NCBI GenBank assembly: GCA_024291935.2
Contig: CM044320.1
Span: 33,696,001-33,760,000 of the forward strand
DNA: 64,000 nt
Direction: 5' to 3'
DNA from: Okapia johnstoni
Taxonomy: Eukaryota > Chordata > Mammalia > Artiodactyla > Giraffidae
Positions 21,717 through 32,376 of the stretch are shown in pieces. Under the pieces are notes generated by a model. The model did not search any database. It was not told the origin of the DNA and was given only the letters and a program-made list of their open reading frames with translations. The translations under genes and the position numbers were made by a program. Numbering within the stretch: the stretch's first letter is position 1; each line of letters opens with the position of its first letter.

Positions 21717-24700
21717 ATGGCAATAGGAACATATATATCAATAATTACTTTAAATGTAAGTGGATTAAATGCTCTAACCAAAAGAAGAGACTGCTGAATG
21801 GATACAAAAACAAAACCCATATATATGCTGTCTACAAGAAATCCACTTCAGACCTAAAGACATATAAAGACTGAAAGTGAGAGGATGGAAAAATATGTTG
21901 TATGCAAATGGGAAGTGAAAGAAAGCTGGAGTAGCAATCCTCATATCAGACAAAATAGACCTTAAAATAAAGAAGATTACAAGAGGTAAGGAAGGACACT
22001 ACATAATGATCTGGGGATCAATCCAAGAGGAAGACATAACAATTGTAAATATCTATGCACCGAAATAGGAGCACCTCAATACATAAGACAAATACTAACA
22101 GGCATAAAAGGAGAAACTGACAGTAGCACAGTAATAGTAGGAGACTTTAACACCCTGCTCACACCAATGGACAGATCATCAAAACAGAAAATTAATAAGG
22201 AAACACAAGTCTTAAATGATACATCAGATGAGATGGCTCTCATTGATATCTTCAGGACATTCCATCCAAATGCAGAAGAATATACCTTCTTCTCAAGTGC
22301 ACATGGAACATTCTCTAGGATAGACCACATCTTGGGTCACAAACCCAACTCAGTAGATTTAAGAAAATTGAAATCATATCAAGCATCTTCTCTGACCACA
22401 ACACTATGAGACTAGATATCAATTACAAGGAAAAAAACTGTAAGAAACACAAACACATGGAGATTAAACAACAAGTATCTAAATAACCAACAGGTTACTG
22501 AAGAAATCAAAAGGGAAATAAAAAATATTCTAGAAACAAATGACAGTGAAAACACAACTCAGAACCTATGGGATGCAGCAAAAGCAGTTCTAAGAGGGAA
22601 GTTTATAGCAATACAGTCCTACTCAAGAAACAAGAAAAACATCAAATAGACAACCAATTTACTCCTAAAACAACTGGAAAAAGAAGAACAAAAAAACCCC
22701 AAAATTAGTAGAAGGAAAGAAATCATAATGATCTGAGCAGAAATAATGAAAAAGAAATGAAAGAAACAATAGTAAAGATTAATAAAACTAAAAGCTGGTT
22801 CTTTGAGAAGATAGACAAAATTGACAAGCCTTTAGCCAGACTCATCAAGAAAAAAAGAGAGAAGAATCAAATCAACAAAATTAGAAATGAAAAAGGAGAG
22901 GTTACAACAGACAATGCAGAAATACAAAGGATTATAAGAGACTATTATGAACAACTATATGGCAATAAAATGGATAACCTGGAAGAAATGGACAGATTCT
23001 TAGAAAAGTTCAATCTTCTAAGACTGAACCAGGAAGAAATAGAAATTATGAACAACTCAATCAAAAGCACTGAAATTGAAGCTGTGATCAAAAATCTCCC
23101 AAGAAACAAAAGTCAGGACCAGATGGCTTCACAGGAGAGTTCTATCAAGCATTTAGAGAAGAGCTAATGCTTATCCTTCTAAAACTCTTTCAAAAATTGC
23201 AGAGGAAGGAACACTTCCCAACTCATTCTATGAGGCCATCACCACCCTGATACCCAAACCAGACAAAGACAACATAAAAAAAAGAAAACTACAGGCCAAT
23301 ATCACTCATGAACATAGATGCAAAAATCCTCAACAAAATTTTAGCAAACAAAATTTAACAACACATCAAAAAGCTCATACACCATAATCAAGTTGGGTTT
23401 ATTCCAAGGGTGCAAGGATTCTTCAATATATGCAAATCAATCAATGTGATACACCATATTAAAAAATTGAAAGATAAAAACCATATGATAATCTCAATAG
23501 ATGCAGAAAAAGCCTTTGACAAAATTCAGCACCCATTTATGATTAAAACGCTTCAAAAAAAAATGGGCATAGAAGGAACCTACCTCAACACAGTAAAGGC
23601 CATATATGGTAAGCCGACAGCAAACATTATTCTCAATGGTGAAAAACTGAAAGCATTCCCCCTAAGATCAGGAACAAGACAAGGGTGTCCACTTTCACCA
23701 CTATTATTCAACATTGTTCTGGAAGTCCTAGCTACAGCAATCAGAGAAGAAAAAGAAATAAAACAAATCCAGATGAGAAAAGAAGTAAAGCTCTCACTGT
23801 TTGCAGTTGATATGAAACTGTACATAGAAAACCCTAAAGATAGTATCAGAAAATTACTAGAGCTAATCAGTGAACTTAGAAAAGTTGCAGGATACAAAAT
23901 CAATACACAGATATCACTTGCATTTCTATATACTAACAATGAAAAATCAGAAAGAGAAATTAATAAATAAATCCCATTCACCATTGCAAACAGACAAAGA
24001 ATTAAATATCTAGGAATAAACTTACCTAGGAAGACAAAAAAACTGTACATAGAAAATTATAAGACACTGATGAAAGAAATCAAAGACTACATAAACAGTT
24101 GAAGAGATATTCCAGGTTCCTGGGTAGGAAGAATCAATACTGTGAAAATGACTATACTACCAAACACAATCTACAGATTCTATGTGATCCCTATCAAATT
24201 ACCAATGGCATTTTTCACAGAACTAGAACAAAAAATTTCACAATTCATATGGAACCACAAAAGACCCCGAATAGCCAAAGCAGCCTTGAGAAAGAAGAAC
24301 AGAGCTGGAGGAATCAACCTTCCTTACTTCAGATTATACTATAAAGCTATAGTCATCAAGACAGTATGGTACTGGCACAAAAACAGAAATATAGACCAAT
24401 GGAACAAGATAGAAAGCCCAGATATAAACCTATGCACCTATAGGTACCTTATATTTTACAAAGAAGGCAAGAATATACAAAGGGGCAAACATAGCCTCTT
24501 CAATAAATGGTGCTGGGAAAACTGGACAGCTACATGTAAAAGAATGAAATTAGAACACTTCCTAACATCATACACAAAGATAAACTCAGAATGGATTAAA
24601 GACCTAAATGTAAAATCAGACTATAAAACTCTTAGAGGAAAACATAGGCAGAACACCCGATGACACAAATCAAAGCAAGATCCTCTATGACCCACCTCCT

Positions 24701-25585
24701 AGAGTAATGGAAATAAAAACAAAAGTAAACAAGTGGGACCTGATTAAACTTAAAAGCTTTTGCACAGCAAACGAAACTATAAGCAAGGTGAAAAGACAAC
24801 CCTCAGAATGGGAGAAAATAATAGCAAATGAAACAACTGACAAAGGATTAATTTCCAAAATATACAAAGCAGCTCATACAACTCAATACCAGAAAAACAA
24901 ACAATCCAGTCAAAAAGTGGGAAAAAGACCTAAATAGACATTTCTCCAAAGGAGACATACAGATGGCTAACAAACACATGAAAAGATGCTCACATCGCTC
25001 ATTATTAGAGAAATGCAAATCAAAACTACAATGAGATAGCACCTCACACTGGTCAGAATGATCATCATCAAAACATCTACAAACAATAAATGCTGGAGAG
25101 GGTGTGGAGAAAAGGGAACGCTTTTGCACTGTTGATGGGAATGTAAATTGATACAGCCACCATGGAAGATGGTATGGAGATTCCTTTAAAAACTAGGAGT
25201 AAAACCACCATATGACCCAGCAATCCCACTCTTAGTCATATACCCTCAGGAAACCAAAATTGAAAAAGACACATGTATCCCATTGTTCATTGCAGCACTA
25301 TTTACAACAGCTAGAACATGGAAGCAACCTAGATGTCCATTGACAGATGAATGGATAAAGAAGTCATGGCACATATACACAATGGAATATTATTCAGCCA
25401 TAAAAAGGAATGTTTTTGAGTCAGTTCTAATGAGGTGGATGAACCTAGAACCTATTATACAGAGTGAAGTAAGTCAGAAGGAGAAAGATAAATATCATAT
25501 TCTAATGCATATGTATGGATCTAGAAAAATGGTACTGAAAAATTTATTTACAGGGCAGCAATGGAGAAACAGACACAGAGAATAG
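21717..25585 (+). pseudogene. L1 ORF2 (endonuclease/reverse transcriptase), broken
   Basis: The start MAIGTYISIITLNVSGLNAL is the endonuclease N-terminus; an in-frame stop follows within about 30 codons. The best stretch, 23410-23970, carries RT motif A ([15 protein letters not shown]) and [13 protein letters not shown]. The catalytic motif near 23800, normally FADD, reads FAVD (GCA GTT GAT), so one of the paired Asp residues is lost. Later pieces (24142-24663, 24707-24937) give the C-terminal domain with several frame breaks. Confidence 0.85.
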
Positions 25586-26025
25586 ACTTAAGGACATGAG
25601 GAGAGGGGAGGAAAAGGTGAGATATATGGAAAGATTAACATGGAAACTTACATTACCATATGTAAAATAGATAGCCAATGGGAATTTGCTGTATGGCTCA
25701 GGAAACTCAAACAGGGGCTCTGTATCAACCTAGAGGGATGGGATGGGGAGGGAGATGGGAAGGAGGTTCAAAAGGGAGGGGATATATGTATACCTATGGC
25801 TGATTCATGTTGAGGTTTGACAGAAAACAACAAAATTCTGTAAAGCAATTATCCTTCAATAAAAAAATAAATTTTTGAAAGATATATAATCATAAAGAAA
25901 AAATATACTCATAGTGAGACATATGAACATTTCTCTGAGAATATTTTATCAAATGCAGAAAAAATAAGAATAGGAGCATCTTGAATGATGTTATTAATAA
26001 TCTACATATATTTATATTTATATTT

Positions 26026-26291
26026 GGAGAAGGCAATGGCACCCCACTCCAGTACTCTTGCCTGGACAATCCCATGGGCGGAGGAGCCTGGTAGGCTGCA
26101 GTCCATGGGGTCGCGAAGAGTCGGACACGACTGAGCGACTTCACTTTCACTTTTCACTTTCATGCACTGGAGAAGGAAATGGCAGCCCACTCCAGTGTTC
26201 TTGCCTGGAGAATCCCAGGGACGGCGGTGCCTGGTGGGCTGCTGTCTATGGGGTCACACAGAGTCAGACACGACTGAAGCTACTTAGCAGC
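26026..26291 (+). mobile_element. Bov-A2 SINE
   Basis: Two Bov-A monomers joined by CTTCACTTTCACTTTTCAC; close to consensus. ATATTTATATT repeats at both edges (about 26014-26025 and 26292-26302). It is the youngest-looking SINE of this intron and is complementary to the Bov-A2 at 15473. Confidence 0.92.
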
Positions 26292-26534
26292 ATATTTATA
26301 TTAATTTTACATCCTACACAAAAACATTTAAAATTTTATATCTCATACATTGTTATTAGGTGAGGAAAGGACAATTACTGAAGCTGTTTGGTGGGTGTAT
26401 GAGATTTCATTATATTATCTACTTTTATATCTCTTTGGAGTTTTCCGTAATAGCTCTAAAATGTATTTCTGAAGTGAATTGTAAATATTTGTACTAAGTA
26501 GCACAAAGTTCAACCAAGAAAATTACTCTGAGTA

Positions 26535-26668
26535 GGGTTCTAGTCCAACTCTCTTTGTCTGCATGTGGATATCCAGTTTTCTCACATAATTTGCTGAAAA
26601 GTCTATTCCTTCTCCCATTGAATGGTCTTGGCACCCTCGTTGAAAATCATTTGACTGTATATGCTGGA
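26535..26668 (-). mobile_element. L1 ORF2 fragment
   Basis: TCTATTCCTTCTCCCATTGA, GAATGGTCTTGGCACCCTCG and AAATCATTTGACTGTATATG are antisense L1 ORF2 sequence. Confidence 0.65.
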
Positions 26669-27807
26669 AGGGCAACATAAGGAAAGCAAAAATTGAGCCA
26701 GACGTTGCTAGCTGGGAACTATTAGAATGTGCAGTGTGCAGTGTATGGAGTTTTATGTATGGAGGCACCTTGGCCAGTGTATGGAGTTGAGTAGGAGAAA
26801 GCGTGCTTGTTTCAGCAAACAACAAGGAGATTCACTGAGGAAGAGATCAGGCCACTGAGCAATGGAGCTTTAACTCCGTTAAAAGGGACTGAGGTGAAGT
26901 TATATAGCAGGTTTTTGCCCAGTAGACTAATATGAAGAAAGCCATATTTCAGAATCTGGTAATGACGTGCATGGTTAGGGGAAGTTAGCATTTTTCATCT
27001 TTAAACAAGGGCTAATTGAGTGGTTGATGATTTTAAACCTTGAACCACAGAATGGGAAGTCAGCCAAGCTATATACATTACATTGTGAAAAATCTCTTAA
27101 GACATGTCACTAATCTTTTCATCTGTGTTTCCTACCTAATTCATTTCATTTTTCTGTTTTGATTTCTCCCTCTATAATTTCTTGTCAGCTGCATCCTTGG
27201 GAATACACAAGGCCATAAAGCTTTGTTTATGCCATTATGTATCACATAATTGAGCATTTAGTAATATATAACACCGTAATTTTTACATGTTAAGTTTTGA
27301 AGAGATTTGTTATCTCTTCAAAAGCCTATGATTATGTATTTGTCTTCATGTGTTTCATTGATTTTGTACCTGAAGATGACCTATTATAGTAAAAACATGA
27401 CATGTTTTCCACTTAAAGAAAAGGTTGCAGAATGTTAGGAAATCTTTCTTTACTCTAGTTCTGCTTTTTAGTATACTGGTAAGAACTGATTCTTGATGTA
27501 AGTGCCTATTTTGAACTGTGTAATTGTTCCATTACTATGCAATCTGCGGTATTAAGACAGGTAACATGATTTACTTAAGAGCTTTCACCTTGGGGTTTTA
27601 TGTTTCTATTTACTATAGTGTTTTCAGCAATCTGTAGTCAAATATATGTCTGGCTCTGAGCAAGTCAGTCTAATGATGAAAACTGTTGTGATCTTCAGTC
27701 TTTATGTTCCTCCCTGTATTTTTATCAGTAGACTGTATTCAGAAGAGAGATTTCTCTAAAATATATATAAATAGACATATAACATGTTTTATGTGTCATT
27801 TTTGAAG
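26669..27807. other. BMAL2 intron, unassigned
   Basis: No exon or repeat was identified with confidence. A 14-bp unit CAGTGTATGGAGTT occurs twice (about 26736 and 26775). The stretch 26670-27060 could be an old LTR, but I cannot show it. The acceptor of exon F is at 27806-27807. Confidence 0.4.
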
Positions 27808-27883
27808 GTTACAGTCATCTTCATCCCTTGATTCAAGTCCAACAGATTTATTGAAAGATACACACATTCTAAACTGCAGGAAT
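27808..27883 (+). CDS. BMAL2: BMAL2 exon F (C-terminal linker)
   Basis: A 76-bp exon with acceptor TTTGAAG and donor GTAAGT. Its first base completes Arg from exon E; it then reads LQSSSSLDSSPTDLLKDTHI and LNCRN, Ser-rich like the equivalent part of BMAL2 orthologues. The linker is probably disordered. It ends in phase 0, unlike the neighbouring junctions. Confidence 0.92.
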
Positions 27884-27999
27884 GTAAGTACTATTGTAAG
27901 TGATAATATTCGTGAAATAAATGAATGATAAAATTGGTCCTTGTTGATTATTTCTTTTGAGAAAAGAGGTCATCCTGTAAAAAAGGATCTCTTTCCAGA

Positions 28000-28265
28000 G
28001 TTTTTAAGAGGCAATGTAGAATAGTGGTTAATAGTGAAGTTGCTGGGACCATAATGTCTGGGTCCAAGTTTTGATTCACTTACTGTTGGGATAACCTCCT
28101 GTGTGTTTTTTAAACTCTGCACCTCAGCTTCCTCATTTGTAAAACAGGGATTAATAATAGCTCCAGTTTCTTGTAGTGGTGTGTGAATTAAATGATTTAA
28201 TACACAAAGAAACAAAAAACCTCACAGTTCCTGGGACATAGTATGTGTTCAATAAATAATAGTTA
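28000..28265 (+). repeat. MIR
   Basis: Nearly full-length MIR: GAATAGTGGTTAATAGTGAA, CACCTCAGCTTCCTCATTTG, GGGATTAATAATAGCTCCAG and GTGTTCAATAAATAATAGTT. Confidence 0.75.
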
Positions 28266-28502
28266 CTATTGTTATTTTAATAAACTCCAAGTCTATGGAT
28301 TAAAAGTACTCCTTATGGTCTGGAAAAAAGTTTAATATAAGCTACAAAATAAGTATGACTTACTGTTTAATTCAACTGAACATATGTTAGCAATTTGAAG
28401 TACATGCAAAATGCGTGTACTGAACATAGCACTGAATATACGGAAGACCCACATATAATATAATTGTGATGTATCCCAGACAACAAAATGCTCTAAAGTA
28501 GG

Positions 28503-28716
28503 TGTACTTCCCAGGTGGCGCTAGTGGTAAAGAACCCACACGTCAACGTAGGAGACATAAGAGACTTGGATTTCATCCCTGGGTTGGGAAGATCCCCTGG
28601 AGTTGGAAATGGCAACCCACTCCAGGATTCTTGCCTGGGAAATCCCACGGACAGAGGAGCCTGGCAGGCTATGGTCCATGGGGTCGAAAAGAGTCAGACA
28701 CAACTGAAGTCACATA
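28503..28716 (+). mobile_element. Bov-tA SINE (tA2-like)
   Basis: Head CTTCCCAGGTGGCGCTAGTG, a subtype with the CGCTAGTGGTAAAGAACC box, then Bov-A body to AGAGTCAGACACAACTGAAG. The interval 28717-29224 has no recognised element. Confidence 0.88.
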
Positions 28717-29224
28717 GCATACGGTACGTAAGAATATAGGAGAGAAGAGAAATTAAATCTGACCAGGGACAAAAGAGAACCTGAAATATCTTTTTATATT
28801 AACATAGACTTTTGTTCTGCTATTTTCAAGTTTTGCTCATACATTTGACACCTGTTTATTGGGTATGCATTTTGTGCCAGACGATATACCAGAAACAGGG
28901 ATTTAAGTCCTTGTAGCACACAAGAATCTCTGAGTAGTGTATGTTATATAGGCATTATGATAAAGTTTATCAACTGAATCAGACAATATAGGTAAATGAT
29001 TTCTTTTGATGAGCTATATTGAACATCAGATTGTTTGGCCTGTATCTGTGTAACACTATGACAACTTTTTGGTAAAAGTCTCTGGTTTAATACATTCCCT
29101 ATTCCAAAGAAGTATTTCCCATTGTAGCTTTGGATGAGATATAGTTTTACCATCATTTTTAAAGTACTGAAATGTTTTTCCTTCTTAATCTAAAACTTTC
29201 CCTTTTGCGTGTAATTGTGTACAT

Positions 29225-29420
29225 TAGTTATGATTATGAATAATGTGGGTGCTTTGGAGTCAGATGTACTTGGGTTAGAATCATGGCTCCAACACTTTAG
29301 ACAAGATATTAGACTCTTCAGGCCTCAGATTCTTGAGCTCACAATATTTGTAACATGAAACAAAATTTTATTTGTGGAGTACTTAGCACAGGACACTCAG
29401 TAAGTGCAAATTGCCATATT
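29225..29420 (+). repeat. MIR
   Basis: GCTTTGGAGTCAGATGTACT, TTGGGTTAGAATCATGGCTC and AGTACTTAGCACAGGACACT follow MIR in order; diverged. Confidence 0.6.
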
Positions 29421-29512
29421 GTTCATGACAGCACACCCGCATATGAAAACCACTAAGAAATCTTTATTTCATTCAAATAGGAAACTTACTGTTTTTTATT
29501 TTGTCATTACAG

Positions 29513-29621
29513 ATGTCAAATAAGGAGTTGATTACCCTAAGTCCACCTGAAATAGGGGAACGAGAGGCTACAAAGCCAAACCAAAGTGCTGTTGCTCCCC
29601 TCAGTCGTGAACCCCTCCTCG
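29513..29621 (+). CDS. BMAL2: BMAL2 exon G (C-terminal region)
   Basis: A 109-bp exon between acceptor CATTACAG and donor GTAAGA. It reads MSNKELITLSPPEIGEREAT followed by KPNQSAVAPLSREPLL. It starts on a full codon and ends in phase 1 (G|GA Gly). Low-complexity linker before the activation domain; SNKEL and EPLL agree with BMAL2 orthologues as I remember them. Confidence 0.93.
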
Positions 29622-30452
29622 GTAAGACTTCTTTCACAACTGACCACCATTTTGGCTTTCTAAAAACTCTTCTTTTAATCACTATAGTTTCAGGTTTAGG
29701 AAATTTCTAAATATGCAAACAGCTTTAAAACTAAGTTTTTCCCCCAAACTACAATGAGATATCACTTCACACTGGTCAGGATGACCATCATCAAAAACTC
29801 TGCAAATAATACATGTGGGAGAAGGCATGGAGAAAAGAGAACCCTTCAACCCTGTTGGTGGGAGCATAAGTTGGTACAATGACTATGGAGAACACATGGA
29901 GTTTCCCTAAACTAAAAATAGAGCTACCATATGATCCAGCAATCCCACTCGTAGGCATATATCTGGAGAAAACTAATTCGAAAAGCTACATGTACCCCGA
30001 TGTTTGTAGCAACATTATGTACAATAGCCAAGAGATGGAAGCAACCTAAATGCCCATCAACAGATAAATGGATAAAGAGGATGTGGTGTATATACACACA
30101 ATGGAAAATTACTCAGCCATAAAAAAGAATGGAATAATGCCATTTGTAGCAACATGGATGCACCTAGAGATTATCATATGAAGTAGATCAGACAGAGACA
30201 AATATCACGTAGTATCACATATGTGAAATCTAAAAAAAAAGACACAAATGAATTTATTTACAAAACAGAAGTAGACTTACAAACAGAAAACAAATATAGT
30301 TATTAAAGGACAAAGGCAGGGGGAGGGATAAATTAGGAGTTTGGGATTAGCAGATACAAACTGCTATATATAAAATAGGTTAACAACAAGGTCCTACTAT
30401 ATAGCACAGGGAACTCTATTCAATATAGTATCACAAACTATAATGGAGAAGA

Positions 30453-30492
30453 ATTTGAAAAAGAATATATATATATATATTCTTTTTCAAAT
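30453..30492. repeat. perfect 40-bp palindrome
   Basis: The 20 bases ATTTGAAAAAGAATATATAT are followed directly by their exact reverse complement, with no spacer. The left arm is normal L1 3'UTR; the right arm is an inverted copy. A (TA)n/(TG)n tract follows from 30493 to about 30580. Confidence 0.9.
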
Positions 30493-30517
30493 ATATATGT
30501 GTGTATATATATATATA

Positions 30518-30580
<63 letters not shown>
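30493..30580. repeat. (TA)n/(TG)n microsatellite
   Basis: Mixed ATAT and TGTG tracts of nearly 90 bp inside the L1 3'UTR, next to the palindrome. Likely length-variable. Confidence 0.9.
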
Positions 30581-30583
<3 letters not shown>

Positions 30584-30705
30584 TCACTTTGCTGTACACC
30601 AAAAACTAACACATTATAAAAACAATTACTTCAATAAAAAAAAAACTAAGATTTTTCATTCAGGATCTTAAATACAGTAATCATAGTGTTAATTTTTAAG
30701 TGTAT

Positions 30706-30925
30706 GCAACTTAGGTGGCACTAGTGGTAAAGAACCTGCCTGCCAGTGCAAGAGAAATGAGAGATGCAGGTTTGATCCCTGGGTCAGGAAGATCCCCTGG
30801 AAGAAGGCATGGCAGTACACTCCAGTATTCTTGCCTGGAGAATCCCATGGACAGAGGAGCCTGGTGGGCTACAGTCCATAGGGTCGCAAAGAGTTGGACA
30901 CAACTTAAGCATCTGAGCACACACA
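30706..30925 (+). mobile_element. Bov-tA SINE (tA2-like)
   Basis: Head ACTTAGGTGGCACTAGTGG, GGGTCAGGAAGATCCCCTGG and the Bov-A body to GTTGGACACAACTTAAGC. Confidence 0.87.
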
Positions 30926-31210
30926 GCACATTCTACTTAATGGACCTGTCATTGAAAGTCATTATCAACTGAGTTGTTATGAGTATTATTAAAACACAAT
31001 TTAAATAAAACTAAAGCTCTCATGTTTAGGGAAAAATTCCATTCTCCAGAAAAAGATCTTTAAAAGATACCAATCATAAAAAGGTTAAGATGTAATTATT
31101 CATTTTAACTATACCTACACAAAGTCCAAATAAATAAACTTGAAGGGATACAATTTTAAGCTCCCCATAACTGACTCTGATCTCCTGAAAATAAATGTTA
31201 AAGAGAATCA

Positions 31211-31438
31211 GAGGGAAAAAAAGAAAGTGAAAGTGTTAGTCACTCAGTCGTGTTTGACTCTTTGGGACCCCATGGACTGTAGCCCTTCAGACTCCTCTGT
31301 CCCTAGAATTCTACAGGTAAGAATACTGGAGTGGGTAGCTATTTCCTTCTCCAGAGGATCTTTCCAACTTAGCGATCAAACGCGGGTCTCCTGCACTGCA
31401 GGCAGATTCTTTACCGTCTGAGCTACTGGGAAAGCCCT
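31211..31438 (-). mobile_element. Bov-tA SINE
   Basis: Inverted: body first (GTCACTCAGTCGTGTTTGAC), head last (CTGAGCTACTGGGAAAGCCC). The direct repeat GAGAATCA at 31203-31210 and 31439-31446 marks its ends. Confidence 0.88.
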
Positions 31439-31495
31439 GAGAATCAAAAGCCTTGGAGGAACCTGGACATTCAGCTTCACACAAAACCACATATT

Positions 31496-31619
31496 GCATG
31501 CTCAGTCACTAAGTCATGTCTGACTTTTTGCAGTCCCATTGACTGTAGCCTGCCAGGCTCCTCTGTCCATAGAATTCTCCAGGCAAGAATACTGGAGTGG
31601 GTTGCCATTTCCTTCTCCA
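31496..31619 (-). mobile_element. single Bov-A monomer
   Basis: Inverted Bov-A half without tRNA head or second monomer, ending CATTTCCTTCTCC. A perfect 13-bp duplication AAAACCACATATT lies at 31483-31495 and 31620-31632, so the half-element itself was inserted rather than left by deletion. Confidence 0.88.
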
Positions 31620-31632
31620 AAAACCACATATT

Positions 31633-32239
31633 AATCATCTTAAATTCTATTGTATTTTGGAAGATACCTAGAAAACTTTGATTCATCTCTCACTATGTTT
31701 TAACCATGGATTTCTAGAACTTCTTCAGTATCTGATTTAAAACACTTTTCCCTGGTTCCTCTTTATTTCCTTTTTCAATCAAAAATCTGGGGACCCCTTC
31801 CTTTTATAAGAGTCTTTCAAATTTTTGGAAGGTGATGCTTTTGTCTCAGCCTTCTCATTTTGGAGTTAAACAAGCAAAGTATTTTCACAAGTCAGATTAA
31901 ATTTCTCCTTCCAGCCTCTATATACACACATGAATAAACACCAGCCCTTACCGTCCAACTGTCTCGGAGTCTGTACCTCTTAGTGCTTTTATTTTCTTTA
32001 GAAAACTCATAGACTAACTCCTTTGTGTGCATCAAATGAGTGAAGTGCAATTTATCTGACAGCAGATTGTTACAAAAATAGGCAACCCATTTAAAAATAT
32101 ATCTGGCATCTGTAGAATGTATGCTTTGCCTTCAATAATACATTGTATGGTATCCTAACCTTGCTTTGCCATTTTTGATGATAACTCATTTTTTTAACCT
32201 CCAAATGTACTTACACAAGCCTGTATTTCAATTCAATAG
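31633..32239. other. BMAL2 intron before last exon
   Basis: Unique-looking sequence without a recognised repeat. The acceptor AATAG of the last exon is at 32238-32239. Confidence 0.5.
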
Positions 32240-32376
32240 GAGAAGGAGTCCAGCTGGACTTTGAAGCCCTCTGTGACAATGATGACACAGCCATGGCTGC
32301 CTTCATGAATTACTTAGAAGCAGAGGGGGGCCTGGGAGACCCTGGGGACTTCAGTGACATCCACTGGACACTCTAG
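32240..32376 (+). CDS. BMAL2: BMAL2 exon H (transactivation C-terminus and stop)
   Basis: The last coding exon. It completes Gly from exon G and reads EGVQLDFEALCDNDDTAMA, then AFMNYLEAEGGLGDPG and DFSDIHWTL before TAG at 32374-32376. The acidic helix plus the terminal DFSDxxWxL matches the BMAL transactivation domain; in BMAL1 this element binds CBP/p300 and CRY1, and the same use is inferred here. The exon shows no defect. Together the eight exons give 328 full codons and a stop. Confidence 0.96.

Larger units (their letters stand above)
20063..25881 (+). mobile_element. ruminant L1 (L1-BT type), 5.8 kb
   Basis: Flanked by a perfect 11-bp duplication ATATATAATCA at 20052-20062 and 25882-25892. 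It has a GC-richer 5'UTR (20063-20770, with the A-rich end typical of ruminant L1), degraded ORF1 and ORF2, a G-rich 3'UTR (GGGATGGGGAGGGAGATGGG) and the tail ATCCTTCAATAAAAAAATAA. The 5'UTR is probably truncated. It is a sense insertion in the 10.6-kb intron between BMAL2 exons E and F. Both ORFs are broken. Confidence 0.92.
19886..26376. repeat. 19-bp direct duplication bounding a compound insertion
   Basis: AGGTTAGGAAAGGACAATT at 19886-19904 recurs as AGGTGAGGAAAGGACAATT at 26358-26376 (18 of 19 identical). Between them are about 340 bp of older L1-like sequence (19905-20051, 25893-26013, 26303-26357) plus two later insertions, L1 20063-25881 and Bov-A2 26026-26291. The left edge begins T-rich, consistent with the tail of an antisense retroposon. 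Confidence 0.6.
29742..30640 (+). mobile_element. L1 3' fragment
   Basis: From CAAACTACAATGAGATATCA (ORF2 end) to the tail TTCAATAAAAAAAAA. AAAACTAAGTTTTTC at 29727-29741 and AAAACTAAGATTTTTC at 30642-30657 are the likely target duplication. It contains a palindrome and a TA microsatellite. Sense, between BMAL2 exons G and H. Confidence 0.82.
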
